Assembly: GCA_963709875.1 (NCBI GenBank)
Contig: CAVPYB010000012.1
Coordinates: 635,699 to 699,698, forward strand
Reading direction: 5' to 3'
DNA length: 64,000 nt
DNA from: JAQBDA01 sp963709875
Lineage (GTDB): Bacteria; Chloroflexota; Anaerolineae; Anaerolineales; UBA4823
Under the pieces are notes generated by a model that was given only the letters and a program-made list of their open reading frames with translations, ran no database searches and had not been told where the DNA came from. Below are positions 43,338 to 52,276 of the stretch, piece by piece; within the stretch, counting starts at the first letter, position 1, and each line of letters begins with the position of its first letter. Both the position numbers and the translations under genes were made by a program.

Positions 43338-43838
43338 TTATCCTCTCACGCGCATCTTCTCCAACAGCTCGTCGAGACGCTGATAGCCTTCATTGACTCC
43401 GGTCTCCATGCCTGCCTGGACCATGCCATCCCGGTCGGCGACGGATTGGAAGACGGATTGGATCACGACCCGGGTCCGGTCTCCGGGCAGCACCTCGAGC
43501 CGCATGGTGTCCAGCGAGACGTGCCCGCGTTCGGGCAGCCCTTCGAACTCGAAGGTCTGGATCATCAGCTCCTCGGACATCTCGTGGAACACGCCGTGAA
43601 AAGCGTACTGGTTGCCTTCCTGATCCTTGTGGATGTAGCGGTACCTGCCGCCGCTGTAGGGCTCGAAGGTCTCGAGGACCATCTCGTAGCCGCGCGGGCC
43701 CAGCCACTGTACATACAACTCCGGGTCGATATGCGCCTGATAGACCAGCTCGCGCGGTGCGTCGAACTCCCGGGTGATAAAAACTTCCTGCTTGCCGGGC
43801 TCGGCTGTTACACTTGTTTAATTCAACCTTGCGGACAT
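43338..43838 (-). pseudogene. AHSA1/SRPBCC-domain protein with an in-frame stop at codon 7
   Basis: An ATG at 43838 with AGGAGAGG in front, two bases after the regulator stop, reads MSARLN then TAA (43818-43820), and the same frame runs on as TSVTAEPGKQEVFITREFDAPRELVYQAH and through to 43338. That continuation is a full AHSA1 (SRPBCC) protein: VQWLGPRGYEMVLETFEPYSGG, TFEFEGLPERGHVS, GYQRLDELLEKM. No start codon follows the stop until the TTG at 43718 deep in the domain. A nonsense change of one codon explains it. Pairing with an ArsR-type gene upstream is usual for this family. Confidence 0.75.
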
Positions 43839-43839
43839 G

Positions 43840-44175
43840 CTACCTCTCCTTTTTTTGAACAACCTGTAAGACTTCGTCGAGACGGTCAAACCGCTCGCTC
43901 CAATAACGCTCAAACGGTGCGACCCAGTCGTAGATGGATTTGAGCTGCTCTGCATTGACACGGTATATCCGCTGGCGACCAACCCGCCTCTCGCTCACCA
44001 ATCCGACCTGCTTCAGCACCCCCAGGTGCTTCGAGACCATCGGTTGGGACCATCCGAGCATTTCGATAATTTCGCTGACAGTCTTTTCTCCTGCCCCCAG
44101 CACTTCCAGGATCTTGCGCCGTTTGGGTTCCGCCACGGCATTGAACGGGTCGTAAGTCGTCGGTTTGCGTGCCAT
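43840..44175 (-). CDS. ArsR-family transcriptional regulator (AHSA1-linked type)
   Basis: 111 residues. Winged helix EPKRRKILEVLGAGEKTVSEIIEMLGWSQPMVSKHLGVLKQVGLVSERRVGRQRIYRV is the ArsR pattern; no metal-binding cysteines are visible, which is usual for regulators paired with SRPBCC genes. It probably controls itself and the following AHSA1 gene from the palindrome at 44184. Confidence 0.9.
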   Translation of the reverse strand: MARKPTTYDPFNAVAEPKRRKILEVLGAGEKTVSEIIEMLGWSQPMVSKHLGVLKQVGLVSERRVGRQRIYRVNAEQLKSIYDWVAPFERYWSERFDRLDEVLQVVQKKER

Positions 44176-44183
44176 GACTTTAT

Positions 44184-44207
44184 TATATACCCATATAGGA
44201 ATATATA
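44184..44207. promoter_or_regulatory. AT-rich imperfect palindrome upstream of arsR (candidate operator)
   Basis: TATATACCC-ATAT-AGGAATATATA, symmetric around 44195, lies 9-32 bp before the ArsR start codon. Placement and symmetry fit an ArsR-type autoregulatory operator overlapping the -10 region. Confidence 0.4.
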
Positions 44208-44292
44208 CAAGCTATTCTAGACCAAACGTTCTTGTTTGTCAAGATGGAATTTTTGTGCGGTGGACTCTTGTCCACCAGGTGTAGGGGTTGGC

Positions 44293-46686
44293 TTACGAAA
44301 GAGATTGTTGATGTCCGCCGACCTGGCGGTACCCGAGCAGCCGTAGCCCGTTCAGCACCACCACCAGTGTGCTGCCTTCGTGCAGCAGGATCGCCAGACC
44401 GATGCCCGCCCAGCCCAGAATGGAAGCTGCCGACAGCGCCAATATCACCGCAATGGCGATGGCCAGGTTCTGCCGGACCGTGCTCAGCGTGGCCCGCCCC
44501 AGGCCGATAGCAAACGGTAGTACGCCCAGGTCCGAGGACATCAGCGCCACGTCGGCGGTCTCCAGCGCGGCGTCGCTGCCGGCACTGCCCATGGCGATGC
44601 CGACCGTGGCGTTGGCCAATGCCGGGGCGTCGTTCACGCCATCGCCCACCATGGCGACCACCTTGTACTGCTCCACCAGCTCCTGGATGGCAGCCAGCTT
44701 ATCTTCAGGCAGCAATCCAGCCCGGTAATCGGGAATGCCGGTCTGAGACGCGATATGCGCCGCGGTGCGCGGGTTATCCCCGCTGAGTATGACGACCTTC
44801 TGCAAGCCCATCCCCAGCAGGTCGGCGACTGCCTGGCGGGCTTCCGGGCGCACGACGTCTGCCAGAGCGATCAGTCCGGCGAAGCTCTCCCCCCTGCGGA
44901 CCAGGACGACCGTCTTGCCCTCCCTCTCCAGTTTTTCCTGTTCCACGGTCAGCGGCTGGGGAAGCTCAACCCCTTGCTGCTCGAACCAGCCCCGGCTGCC
45001 CACCCAGACCGGGATCTTTGCCACAACAGCCTGTATGCCGCGCCCGCTGACCGCCTGCACGTCCACCGCAGAGGGAATGGTCAAACCGCGTTCCTCCGCT
45101 GCCCGCACCACTGCCTGCGCCAGTGGGTGCGCCGAGCGGCTCTCCACCCCCGCCGCCAGGCTAAGCAGCTCGTCGACTTCCCCCGCTGGATAGGGGACCA
45201 CGCCTGTCACTGCCAGCTGCCCGCTGGTCAGAGTGCCAGTCTTATCGAAGGCAACCGCTTGCAGGCGGCCCAGATTCTCCAGGTGCAGACCGCCTTTGAC
45301 CAGTACGCCACCGCGCGCCGCCCGAGCTGTTCCAGCCAGCACCGCAGAGGGGGTACCTAGAGCCAGGGCGCAGGGTGAAGCGGCGACCAGGAAAGTCATC
45401 GCCCGGAGGAACGAGGTCTCAAAAGGCACCCCCAGCAGGGGCGGGATGACGATAATGGACAAGGCGACGAGCAGCACGGCAGGCACGAACCAGGCCATGA
45501 AGCGCTCGGTCAATTGCTGGGTGGGCGATTTCTGCGCCTGCGCCTGCTCCACCATGCGCATCACCCGCCTCAGGGTGCTGTCGCGCGCCAGTCGGGTCGC
45601 CTGCACGTCCAGGGCGCCTTCGCCGTTCACCGATCCGGCGTACACTTCGTCGCCCGGTGACTTGTCAACCGGTACGGACTCGCCGGTGACCGGCGCCTGG
45701 TCCACCGCCGAGCTGCCCGAGAGAACGCGTCCATCGACCGGGAAGCGCTCGCCCGGTCGCACGATGACGATATCCCCGATGGCTACCCGCTCGACGGGAA
45801 TTAATGCTTCCGAGCCATCCTGCCGCACCACGGCGTGCCGCGGGGCCAGGTCCGCCAGGGCGCGGATCGACTGGCGGGCGCGGTCAAGGGCGCGCTCTTC
45901 CAGGGCATGCCCCAGGCTGAAAAGGAAGAGCAGCAGCGCCCCTTCCGGGTACTCGCCGATGGCAGCAGCCCCGAGCGCGGCCGCCAGCATAAGCATGTCT
46001 ACATCGAAGCGGCGCTGGCGTATATCGCGGGCGGTGTGGACCGCAGTGTGCCACCCGCCGAGCAGGTAGGCAGCCAGGTAGAAAGCCAGGCTCAGCGCAT
46101 ACGGGAAAGCGGAGAATGTCTCCCCCAGCCAGCCAAGCAGCAGGGCCAGCCCGGAGAGCAGGCTCAGCAGCAGCATGTGGTTCTCGGCGTACCAGCGGGA
46201 AATGCCGGTCGGTGCGAACTCGGTAGCCCAGGTTCTTCACCCGCTGGCGGACCGCCGGACGGCTGATCTGGCGGGCATCGTACTCCACATGCAGGGTCTG
46301 GTCGGCGTAGCTCACGCTTACGCTGAAGATGCCCTCCACGCGCCCAAGCCGTGCTCGAGCACCATGGCGCAGTCCGAGCAGTCCATGCCTTCCACCGGGT
46401 AGACCTCGTGCCTGTAGCGGCTGGCGATCTTCGAGCCGGCGCGGGAAGCAATGCGCTGCGCCTGCTCGGCGGAAACCCGCTGCGGGTCGTAATGCAGGCA
46501 AACATGAGGGGTTCCCTGATCGTGCTTGATATGGGCGCGCTGCACCTTACCGTTCCCGTTCAGCGCACTTTCCAGCCGTTCCAGGCAGGCGCCCTGGCAC
46601 TGCTCCAATTCAGGGAGCAGCAAATGTGCATCCAACTGCAGCTTGCCTTCTGCAGCCGTTTCGGTCAGTAATGTCCGATCAGCCAT
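44293..46686 (-). pseudogene. P1B-4-type metal-transporting ATPase, split over three frames
   Basis: Reading 46686 to ~46344, then to ~46216, then to 44293 gives one ATPase of about 797 residues. The N terminus has two heavy-metal-associated-like domains (CQGAC; GMDCSDC). The core carries the actuator TGES, SPCALALGTP in the membrane ion path, DKTGTLTSGQ, the SAHPLAQ motif, GDGVNDAPALANA and the terminal HEGSTLVVVLNGLRLL. SPC and HEGST typify P1B-4 pumps (Co, Zn, Fe, Ni efflux); these often lack N-terminal metal domains, so their presence is notable. One missing G near 46344 and one extra base near 46216 account for the breaks. The part 44293-46176 alone is a 627-residue open frame. Confidence 0.85.
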
Positions 46687-47023
46687 GCAGGATGTGTTCC
46701 ACTCCCCGCCGGAAAAGCTCGGCGACGTGCTCGTCGTCCAGGGAATAATATACCCAGCGCCCTTGTTTGCGCGTGCGCACCAGGCGCATCTGCCGCAGGC
46801 TGCGCAGGTGATGGGAGACGCCCGATTCGCTGATCCCCGCCACCTCCGCCAGCGATTGGACGTTCATCGGACCGCTCAGCAGGGCAGCGATGATCTGCAC
46901 CCGGCTGGCATCGCTCATGGCGCTGAACAGCTCGGCCACACGCGCGGCCTGCCCCTCGGTCAAGCTGGTCAATTCTGAAAACGGCATATTTTTGTCCATA
47001 TTGTTCAATACCTGATCATACAT
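46679..47023 (-). CDS. ArsR/SmtB-family metal-responsive repressor
   Basis: 114 residues; the stop overlaps the ATPase start by 8 bp, so the two form one unit. Winged helix ARVAELFSAMSDASRVQIIAALLSG, LAEVAGISESGVSHHLRSLRQMRLVRTRKQGRWVYYSL, then DEHVAELFRRGVEHIL, where the alpha5 Asp/His pair is like the zinc site of CzrA/SmtB. A shorter start at MDKNM (46999) is possible. It likely represses the pump until metal is in excess. Confidence 0.9.
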   Translation of the reverse strand: MYDQVLNNMDKNMPFSELTSLTEGQAARVAELFSAMSDASRVQIIAALLSGPMNVQSLAEVAGISESGVSHHLRSLRQMRLVRTRKQGRWVYYSLDDEHVAELFRRGVEHILHG

Positions 47024-47100
47024 TCAGATATATAATAGCCGTTCTGTGTTCATCTGTCAAGGAGACGCAGGGTTGAATGTATGATCTTCACAAAGATGAT

Positions 47101-47190
47101 AGCCGTCTCAGCGAGGAGCGCACTTTGCGACGAAGCGGTCCTCGAATAGGTGGATGGTGAGATCGCTTCGCTGCGCTCGTGAAGACAGGC
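47101..47190. repeat. REP-like repeat
   Basis: AGCGAGGAGCGCACTTTGCGACGAAGC followed by GATCGCTTCGCTGCGCTCG: the same GxAGCGCA/GCTTCG words as the element at 28644, in inverted order within about 80 bp. Non-coding. Confidence 0.4.
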
Positions 47191-47262
47191 TCTTGATGAA
47201 AACCTTGAGGCCGCGGAAACTCGCGGTAAAATATGCTGACCTGCAGTTGGGAGAACAGGATA

Positions 47263-47721
47263 GTGACGATACGCATGCGCAACGAAAGACAGCCCGAGAT
47301 GACCCTCAACCTGGCGAGCTACGCCTGGTCGGAGGTGCTCGAGCTGGCTCTAGATTACGGCTGGAACCCGATGGGCGCGGTGCTGCCCGGTATTTGGCAG
47401 CTAGAATCGTCCATGGACAGCTACTACCCGGGCCATCACGAGCCCGACTTTACCGCGGACCAGCACGGCAACGGGCATCACAAGCAAGTACTCTTCGAGG
47501 ATGCCCTCAACCTGGCAGATGCGCTGGAGCAGGCATTCCTGGATTACGAGCCGCTGCGCGTCCCGGCCTCTTATTATTACTTCGAGCCGGAAGAGCCTGC
47601 CCTGCGCCGGCGACCCGGCATCGGCGCCGTGGCGGCGGTGATCGATTTCTGCCGCCGGGGTTCGTTCTGGTTGGAGCCGCACCACCAACGCCCGGGCCTG
47701 CCCCTGTTGCAGCAATTCTAA
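47263..47721 (+). CDS. Unknown protein whose 3' end was replaced by an insertion sequence
   Basis: 152 residues from GTG 47263 (GGGAG upstream); an earlier in-frame start at 47233 is possible. Aromatic, acidic protein (ASYAWSEVLELALDYGWNPMG, ALNLADALEQAFLDYEPL, AVIDFCRRGSFWLEPHH). No family recognised. The last residues LLQQF and the TAA come from the left end of the insertion sequence at 47709. Joining across the insertion gives LLAAD and a TGA at 49300-49302, so the original protein was one of almost the same length and is probably still functional. Confidence 0.72.
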   Translation: MTIRMRNERQPEMTLNLASYAWSEVLELALDYGWNPMGAVLPGIWQLESSMDSYYPGHHEPDFTADQHGNGHHKQVLFEDALNLADALEQAFLDYEPLRVPASYYYFEPEEPALRRRPGIGAVAAVIDFCRRGSFWLEPHHQRPGLPLLQQF

Positions 47722-49282
47722 ATATGGCCCAATAGGCATGATATGCTAAGGGCATGAAAGCCTCCAAGATATTTGACGAACTTGTGGAAGAACTGCATAG
47801 CAGCTTTGAAAAGCTGCCGGAGCATCGCACCGGCGAGAACACGCAATATGAGATCGAAGACGCTGCGCTGAGCGCGTTTGGCATCTTCTTCACTCAGTCA
47901 AGGTCCTTTCTGACCTATCAGCGGATGCTGGAAGAGCGGAAAGGCAAAAGCAACGTGAGCAGTTTGTTTAGGGTCGAGCGCATCCCCAGTGACAATCAGA
48001 TCCGCAATCTGTTGGACCCGCAGGAGCCAGAGCTGTTGTATGGGGTCTTTACCAAGGGGTTGAAGGCGCTGGAGGAAAGCGGGCAATTGGATAAATTTCG
48101 CAGTTATGGGGCACAGGTGTTGATCTCGTGTGACGGGACGGGAACGATCTCGTCGCAGAAGATCCACTGTCCGAACTGTACCCGGCGGGAACTGGCCAGT
48201 GGAGAGACCTTGTATACCCATTACGCCATTCTGCCGGTGATCGTCAAAGCCGGGGAGAGCCGCGTGGTGGCGCTGGAGCCGGAGTTCATCACGCCCCAGG
48301 ATGGGCAGGAGAAACAGGATTGCGAGCGTGCGGCCATTAAGCGCTGGGTCAAACGCAATGGGGAGCGCTTTGCCCGACACAAATACACGCTGTTGGGGGA
48401 TGATTTGTACGCCTGCCAGCCGATATGTGAGCTGTTTTTGCAGGCGGGCTTCAACTTCATCCTGGTGTGCAAGCCGGATTCGCATGTGGCGCTCTACGAA
48501 CAGGTCGATTTTCTGGAAAAAAACGGGCAGGTCGAGCAACTTTCGATGCGCCATTGGAACGGGCGCTATGCCGAAATCCACTACTACCGCTGGGTCAACG
48601 GCGTGCCTTTGCGCCGTGGGGAGGACGCCTTGCAGGTCAACTGGTGTGAAATCACCATCACCCGGGAAGACAATGGCAAACGACTGTACAAAAACAACTT
48701 CATCACGAATCACCAACTCAGCGCCGACAACGTGGTGCCCATCGTGCGGGATGGGCGGGCGCGCTGGAAAAGCGAGAATGAAACCAATAACGTGCTCAAA
48801 ACCAAAGGCTATCACCTGGAACACAACTTCGGGCATGGCCAGCAGTTCCTGGCCAATTTTATGGTGACCCTCAACTTGCTGGCTTTTCTGTTCCATACGC
48901 TGCTGGAATTGCTGGACGAGCAATATCAACTGCTGCGCAAACATCTGGTCGCTCGTCGGGACTTCTTCAACGACCTGCGCGCCCTGCTGCGCTACGTGCT
49001 GTTTGACAATTGGAACCATCTGATGCGTTTCATGCTGGTGGGCTTGGAACTGATCCCCGATACCTGATGAAGTCCCCGGTTGGTCTCGTGCGGTGGGTGG
49101 GAACTGCGGCGGCTCGTCGGCCGTCTTTTTCGCCTGCCTGGATGTGGTCCCCTGCCCTTGTCTTGCCTGGCAATGCGCCGGAGGTGTACCCGAGACGATA
49201 ATCTGAGCATCGCCATAACAACCGTTTTTTGATGCCATTCCCTTTTTGCTTGTGTATCCCAGGTCAAATTTAGAATTGCTGC
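47709..49282 (+). mobile_element. Insertion sequence (ISNCY-like), 1574 bp, with target duplication
   Basis: Terminal inverted repeats: left GCAGCAATTCTAAATATGGCC from 47709, right end reading inward GCAGCAATTCTAAATTTGACC, 19 of 21 identical. A 7-bp direct repeat CCCTGTT abuts both ends (47702-47708 and 49283-49289). It carries one transposase gene in the plus orientation and lies inside the last codons of the upstream gene. Confidence 0.88.
47754..49067 (+). CDS. DDE transposase of the ISNCY-like insertion sequence
   Basis: 437 residues. DDE acidic residues are plausible at ISCDGTGTI, LLGDDLYACQ and KSENETNNVLK; the stretch GYHLEHNFGHGQQFLANFMVTLNLLAFLFH is a mark of this transposase group. 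Cys motif HCPNCTRRE is also present. It is complete and uninterrupted, and with matching end repeats and a clear target duplication the element could still be active. Assignment to ISNCY is from memory of related proteins. Confidence 0.85.
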   Translation: MKASKIFDELVEELHSSFEKLPEHRTGENTQYEIEDAALSAFGIFFTQSRSFLTYQRMLEERKGKSNVSSLFRVERIPSDNQIRNLLDPQEPELLYGVFTKGLKALEESGQLDKFRSYGAQVLISCDGTGTISSQKIHCPNCTRRELASGETLYTHYAILPVIVKAGESRVVALEPEFITPQDGQEKQDCERAAIKRWVKRNGERFARHKYTLLGDDLYACQPICELFLQAGFNFILVCKPDSHVALYEQVDFLEKNGQVEQLSMRHWNGRYAEIHYYRWVNGVPLRRGEDALQVNWCEITITREDNGKRLYKNNFITNHQLSADNVVPIVRDGRARWKSENETNNVLKTKGYHLEHNFGHGQQFLANFMVTLNLLAFLFHTLLELLDEQYQLLRKHLVARRDFFNDLRALLRYVLFDNWNHLMRFMLVGLELIPDT

Positions 49283-49298
49283 CCCTGTTGGCAGCCGA

Positions 49299-49327
49299 TT
49301 GACTCAATCCCCCTCTTGTGGTATCAT
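49299..49327 (+). promoter_or_regulatory. Promoter of the SAM-riboswitch operon
   Basis: TTGACT (49299-49304), 17-nt spacer, TATCAT (49322-49327). Transcription would start near 49334, about 20 nt before the aptamer. The -35 box overlaps the original stop codon of the gene hit by the insertion sequence. Confidence 0.65.
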
Positions 49328-49355
49328 CCCGCACAATTAAATAACGGATAAGCTG

Positions 49356-49460
49356 CTCTTATCGAGAGAGGTGGAGGGACCGGCCCTGTGAAACCTCGGC
49401 AACCTGGAAAGCCAAGGTGCCAACTCCGTCAGACCCCGGTGGGTTCTGGAAGATGAGAAG
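49356..49460 (+). ncRNA. SAM-I (S-box) riboswitch aptamer
   Basis: Classic S-box layout: CTCTTATCGAGAGAGGTGGAG opening, GGACCGGCCCTGTGAAACC, CGGCAACC, GGTGCCAACTCC and closing GATGAGAAG pairing with CTCTTATC. S-adenosylmethionine binding favours the terminator that follows, turning off methionine synthesis genes. It controls the transsulfuration enzyme and aspartate kinase downstream. Confidence 0.93.
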
Positions 49461-49476
49461 ACGTGCGAATAAGCCT

Positions 49477-49510
49477 CTTCAGCCAGTGCACCCCGGCTGA
49501 AGATTTTTTT
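49477..49510 (+). terminator. Riboswitch expression-platform terminator
   Basis: Stem CTTCAGCC (49477-49484) with GGCTGAAG (49495-49502), then A and seven Ts. It lies 17 nt after the aptamer and 67 nt before the gene start, as expected for a transcriptional SAM-I switch. Confidence 0.85.
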
Positions 49511-49576
49511 ATCAGCCAACCTGCTCTCGAAACGACCAGCATAACCCCCGGCCAATTGGCAGAGAGGAGCAGCAGG

Positions 49577-50767
49577 ATGGCTCAACATTTCAACACCCAG
49601 GCAGTACACGCAGGCGAGGAGCGGCGCAAGCCTTACGGTGCGGTGACCACGCCCATCGTGCAGACTTCCACCTATACCTTCACCAATACAGCCGAGATCC
49701 TGGATTTCATGCGCAGCAAGGAAGCTGAGGAGACCGGCCTGCACTACGAGTACGGGCGCTACAGCAACCCCACCCAGACCGCAGCCGAGCAGAAGCTGGC
49801 AGAGCTGGAGGGAGCGGAGAGGGCGCTGCTGTTCGGCAGCGGGATGGCGGCCATCACCACCACCCTGCTGGCGCGGCTCTCAGCCGGCGACCACCTGATC
49901 ATGGTCAGCGACTGCTACCACCGCACGCGCGAGTTTGCCATGATGTTCCTGAGCCGCTGGGGGATCGATACATCCCTGGTGCCCATCGACCAGCCCCAGG
50001 CCTTGCAAGATGCCATATTGCCCAACACGCGCCTGATCTTTGCCGAGACGCCCACCAACCCCTACCTGCGGGTGATGGACCTGGAGCGCCTGGTGGAGAT
50101 CGCCCGACGGCACAAGATCGCCACCATGGTGGACAGCACCTTCGCCACTCCGGTCAATCTGAAGCCGCTGGAGCTGGGCGTCGACCTGGTGATGCACAGC
50201 GCCTCCAAATACCTGGGTGGTCACAACGACCTGCTGGCGGGTGTGGTGACCGGCTCGCTCCTGGCACTGGCGCCGGTCGAGCACGCCCGCGGCGTGATGG
50301 GCGCGATCAGCAGCCCCAACGACGCTTACCTGCTGCTGCGCGGGCTGAAGACCCTGGAGCTGCGCGTGCAGCAGCAGAACCAGAGCGCCCGGTACATCGC
50401 CGCCGCCCTGGAGGCGAACCCCCGGGTCACACAGGTGTATTACCCCGGTCTGCCCAGCCACCCAGACCACCAGGTCGCCCAGCGGTTGATGAGCGGTTTT
50501 GGCGGCGTGGTCAGCTTCGAGATCGACGGTGATTTCGATGCCACGGCGCGTTTCGTCGACCGGCTGCGCCTGCCGTATATCGGCCCCACACTGGGCGGGG
50601 TGGAGAGCATCGTCCAGCAACCGGCCGCGCTGTATTCCCTGCGCCGTTCCGAAAGAGCCGCGGCCGGGCTGAATGACAACCTGGTGCGCTATGCAGTGGG
50701 GATCGAGGACGCTGGCGACCTGTTGACAGATCTGGAACAGGCCCTGGCAGGGACATCAACGGAATAG
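49577..50767 (+). CDS. metB: Cystathionine gamma-synthase-type transsulfuration enzyme
   Basis: 396 residues from ATG 49577 after GAGGAGCAGCAGG; the frame opens earlier, at 49463 in the leader, but that start would lie inside the riboswitch. Cys/Met-metabolism PLP family: TPIVQTSTYTF, YEYGRYSNPTQTAAEQKLAELEG, FGSGMAAITTTLLA, ETPTNPYLRVMD and PLP-binding SASKYLGGHNDLLAG with K211. Its place behind a SAM-I switch supports methionine synthesis (cystathionine gamma-synthase or homoserine sulfhydrylase); sequence alone does not separate these. Confidence 0.85.
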   Translation: MAQHFNTQAVHAGEERRKPYGAVTTPIVQTSTYTFTNTAEILDFMRSKEAEETGLHYEYGRYSNPTQTAAEQKLAELEGAERALLFGSGMAAITTTLLARLSAGDHLIMVSDCYHRTREFAMMFLSRWGIDTSLVPIDQPQALQDAILPNTRLIFAETPTNPYLRVMDLERLVEIARRHKIATMVDSTFATPVNLKPLELGVDLVMHSASKYLGGHNDLLAGVVTGSLLALAPVEHARGVMGAISSPNDAYLLLRGLKTLELRVQQQNQSARYIAAALEANPRVTQVYYPGLPSHPDHQVAQRLMSGFGGVVSFEIDGDFDATARFVDRLRLPYIGPTLGGVESIVQQPAALYSLRRSERAAAGLNDNLVRYAVGIEDAGDLLTDLEQALAGTSTE

Positions 50768-50779
50768 CGGAGAGAAATT

Positions 50780-52224
50780 ATGATCGTGCACAAATTCGGC
50801 GGCACATCGGTCGGGGATGCTCCCCGCTTCGCCAGCGTGGCGGATATCCTGACGAGCAATCCGGGTCCAAAAGCCGTGGTCGTCTCGGCGATGAGCGGGG
50901 TAACCGACCAGCTCATCCGGGGGCGCGCGCCGCAGCGGAAGGCCGCGACAGCGACTACCGGCAGGTGAAAGCCGGTCTGATGAGCCGCCACCTGGAGGTG
51001 GTCGAGAAACTACTAGAGAAGGCTGACGAACGCTTAGAAGCGGGTGGGTTAATCGAGGACCGGCTGCACGACCTGGAACGCCTGTACCGAAGCATCGCCG
51101 TTCTGGGGGAGGTCACCGAGCGCGGCTACGATGCGGTGGCATCTACCGGCGAGCAGCTCTCCGCCAGCCTGCTGGCCGCCGCCCTGCGCGAGCGCAGCCA
51201 GCGCGCCCAGGCGGTCAACGCCGCCAGCCTGATCGTCACCGACAGCAGCTTCGGAGCTGCTCATCCGCTGCCCGAGCTCACCCACCAGAGGCTGCAGGAG
51301 CGCCTTAAGCCGCTGGTTGACCAGGGCGTACTGCCGGTGATCACCGGCTACATTGCTGCCAACCAAGCCGGTGTAACCACCACCCTGGGGCGCGGCGGAA
51401 GCGATTACTCGGCTGCCCTCATCGCCGCGGGGCTGGACGCGGATGAGCTGTGGATCTGGAGCGACGTGGATGGGATCCTGACCGCCGACCCCAATATCGT
51501 CCCCCAGGCGCGCACCCTGGTGCAGCTCTCGTACGAAGAAGCCGCCGAGCTGGCGTACTACGGCGCCGAAGTGCTGCACCCCAAGACCATCCGCCCGATT
51601 GTTACGGCTGGCATCCCGCTGCGCCTGCTGAACAGCTTCAACCCCTCCCACCCGGGCACGACCATCGTCAAATCTCCGGGAGAAGACCGCCAGCTCCTGC
51701 CGGCGATCATCTCGACCACCGGGCTGGCAATGATCGCCTTGGGAAGCGCCGACGACAGCTGGACACCGCAGTCGGCAGCGCGCGCCATCCGCTGCCTGAG
51801 CGAAGCCGGGCTGGAAGTGCCCATGTTCTCGCAGTCCTTTTCCGAGCACAGCCTGAACCTGGTGGTGCACCAGCGCGACCAGAACCACTGCCTAAAGCTG
51901 CTATGCCAGGAGTTCGGCGGCGATATCTCTGCCAATTGTGTTGATGCTGCCAGCGCTGGCCCAGCGGCTTCGGAGGAAGGCGTGCGGCTGGAGACGCGCG
52001 AGAAGGTAGCCACAGTGTCGGTGGTGGGTGTGCCGAACTGGAACGAGATTGGGATCGTGGCACACGCTTTCGCCGCCCTCGGCAAAGCGGGTACGCGCGT
52101 GATCGCCGTGGCGCAGGCTGCCACAGAATACAGCGCCTCCTTCTGCATCCCTGAAGACCAGGTGTCGTCAACGGTGCGCACGCTGCACCGCGAGCTGGCA
52201 TTGGACGGCGCAGAGCGAGTGTGA
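50780..52224 (+). pseudogene. lysC: Aspartate kinase, interrupted by a one-base deletion
   Basis: The first frame from ATG 50780 gives MIVHKFGGTSVGDAPRF...SAMSGVTDQLIRG. After the G-run near 50923 the correct continuation (ARAAAEGRDSDYRQVKAGLM...) lies in another frame that runs to 52224; adding one G joins them into ~481 residues. Motifs: KFGGTSV, TTLGRGGSDYSAALIA, ELWIWSDVDGILTADP, and two ACT domains at the C terminus (VVGVPNWNEIGIVAHAF). Phosphorylates aspartate in Lys/Thr/Met synthesis. A homopolymer slip in such an enzyme may be a sequence error. It lies 12 bp after metB, under the same riboswitch. Confidence 0.85.
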
Positions 52225-52276
52225 GAATACGCTGAGAGAGCCAGATGCGCACGCAAAGGGTGATAAAATACCGCCC

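Noticed and set aside
47898..49334. 478-codon open frame on the minus strand
   Set aside because: Opposite the transposase and running past the element border; not a second gene of the insertion sequence.
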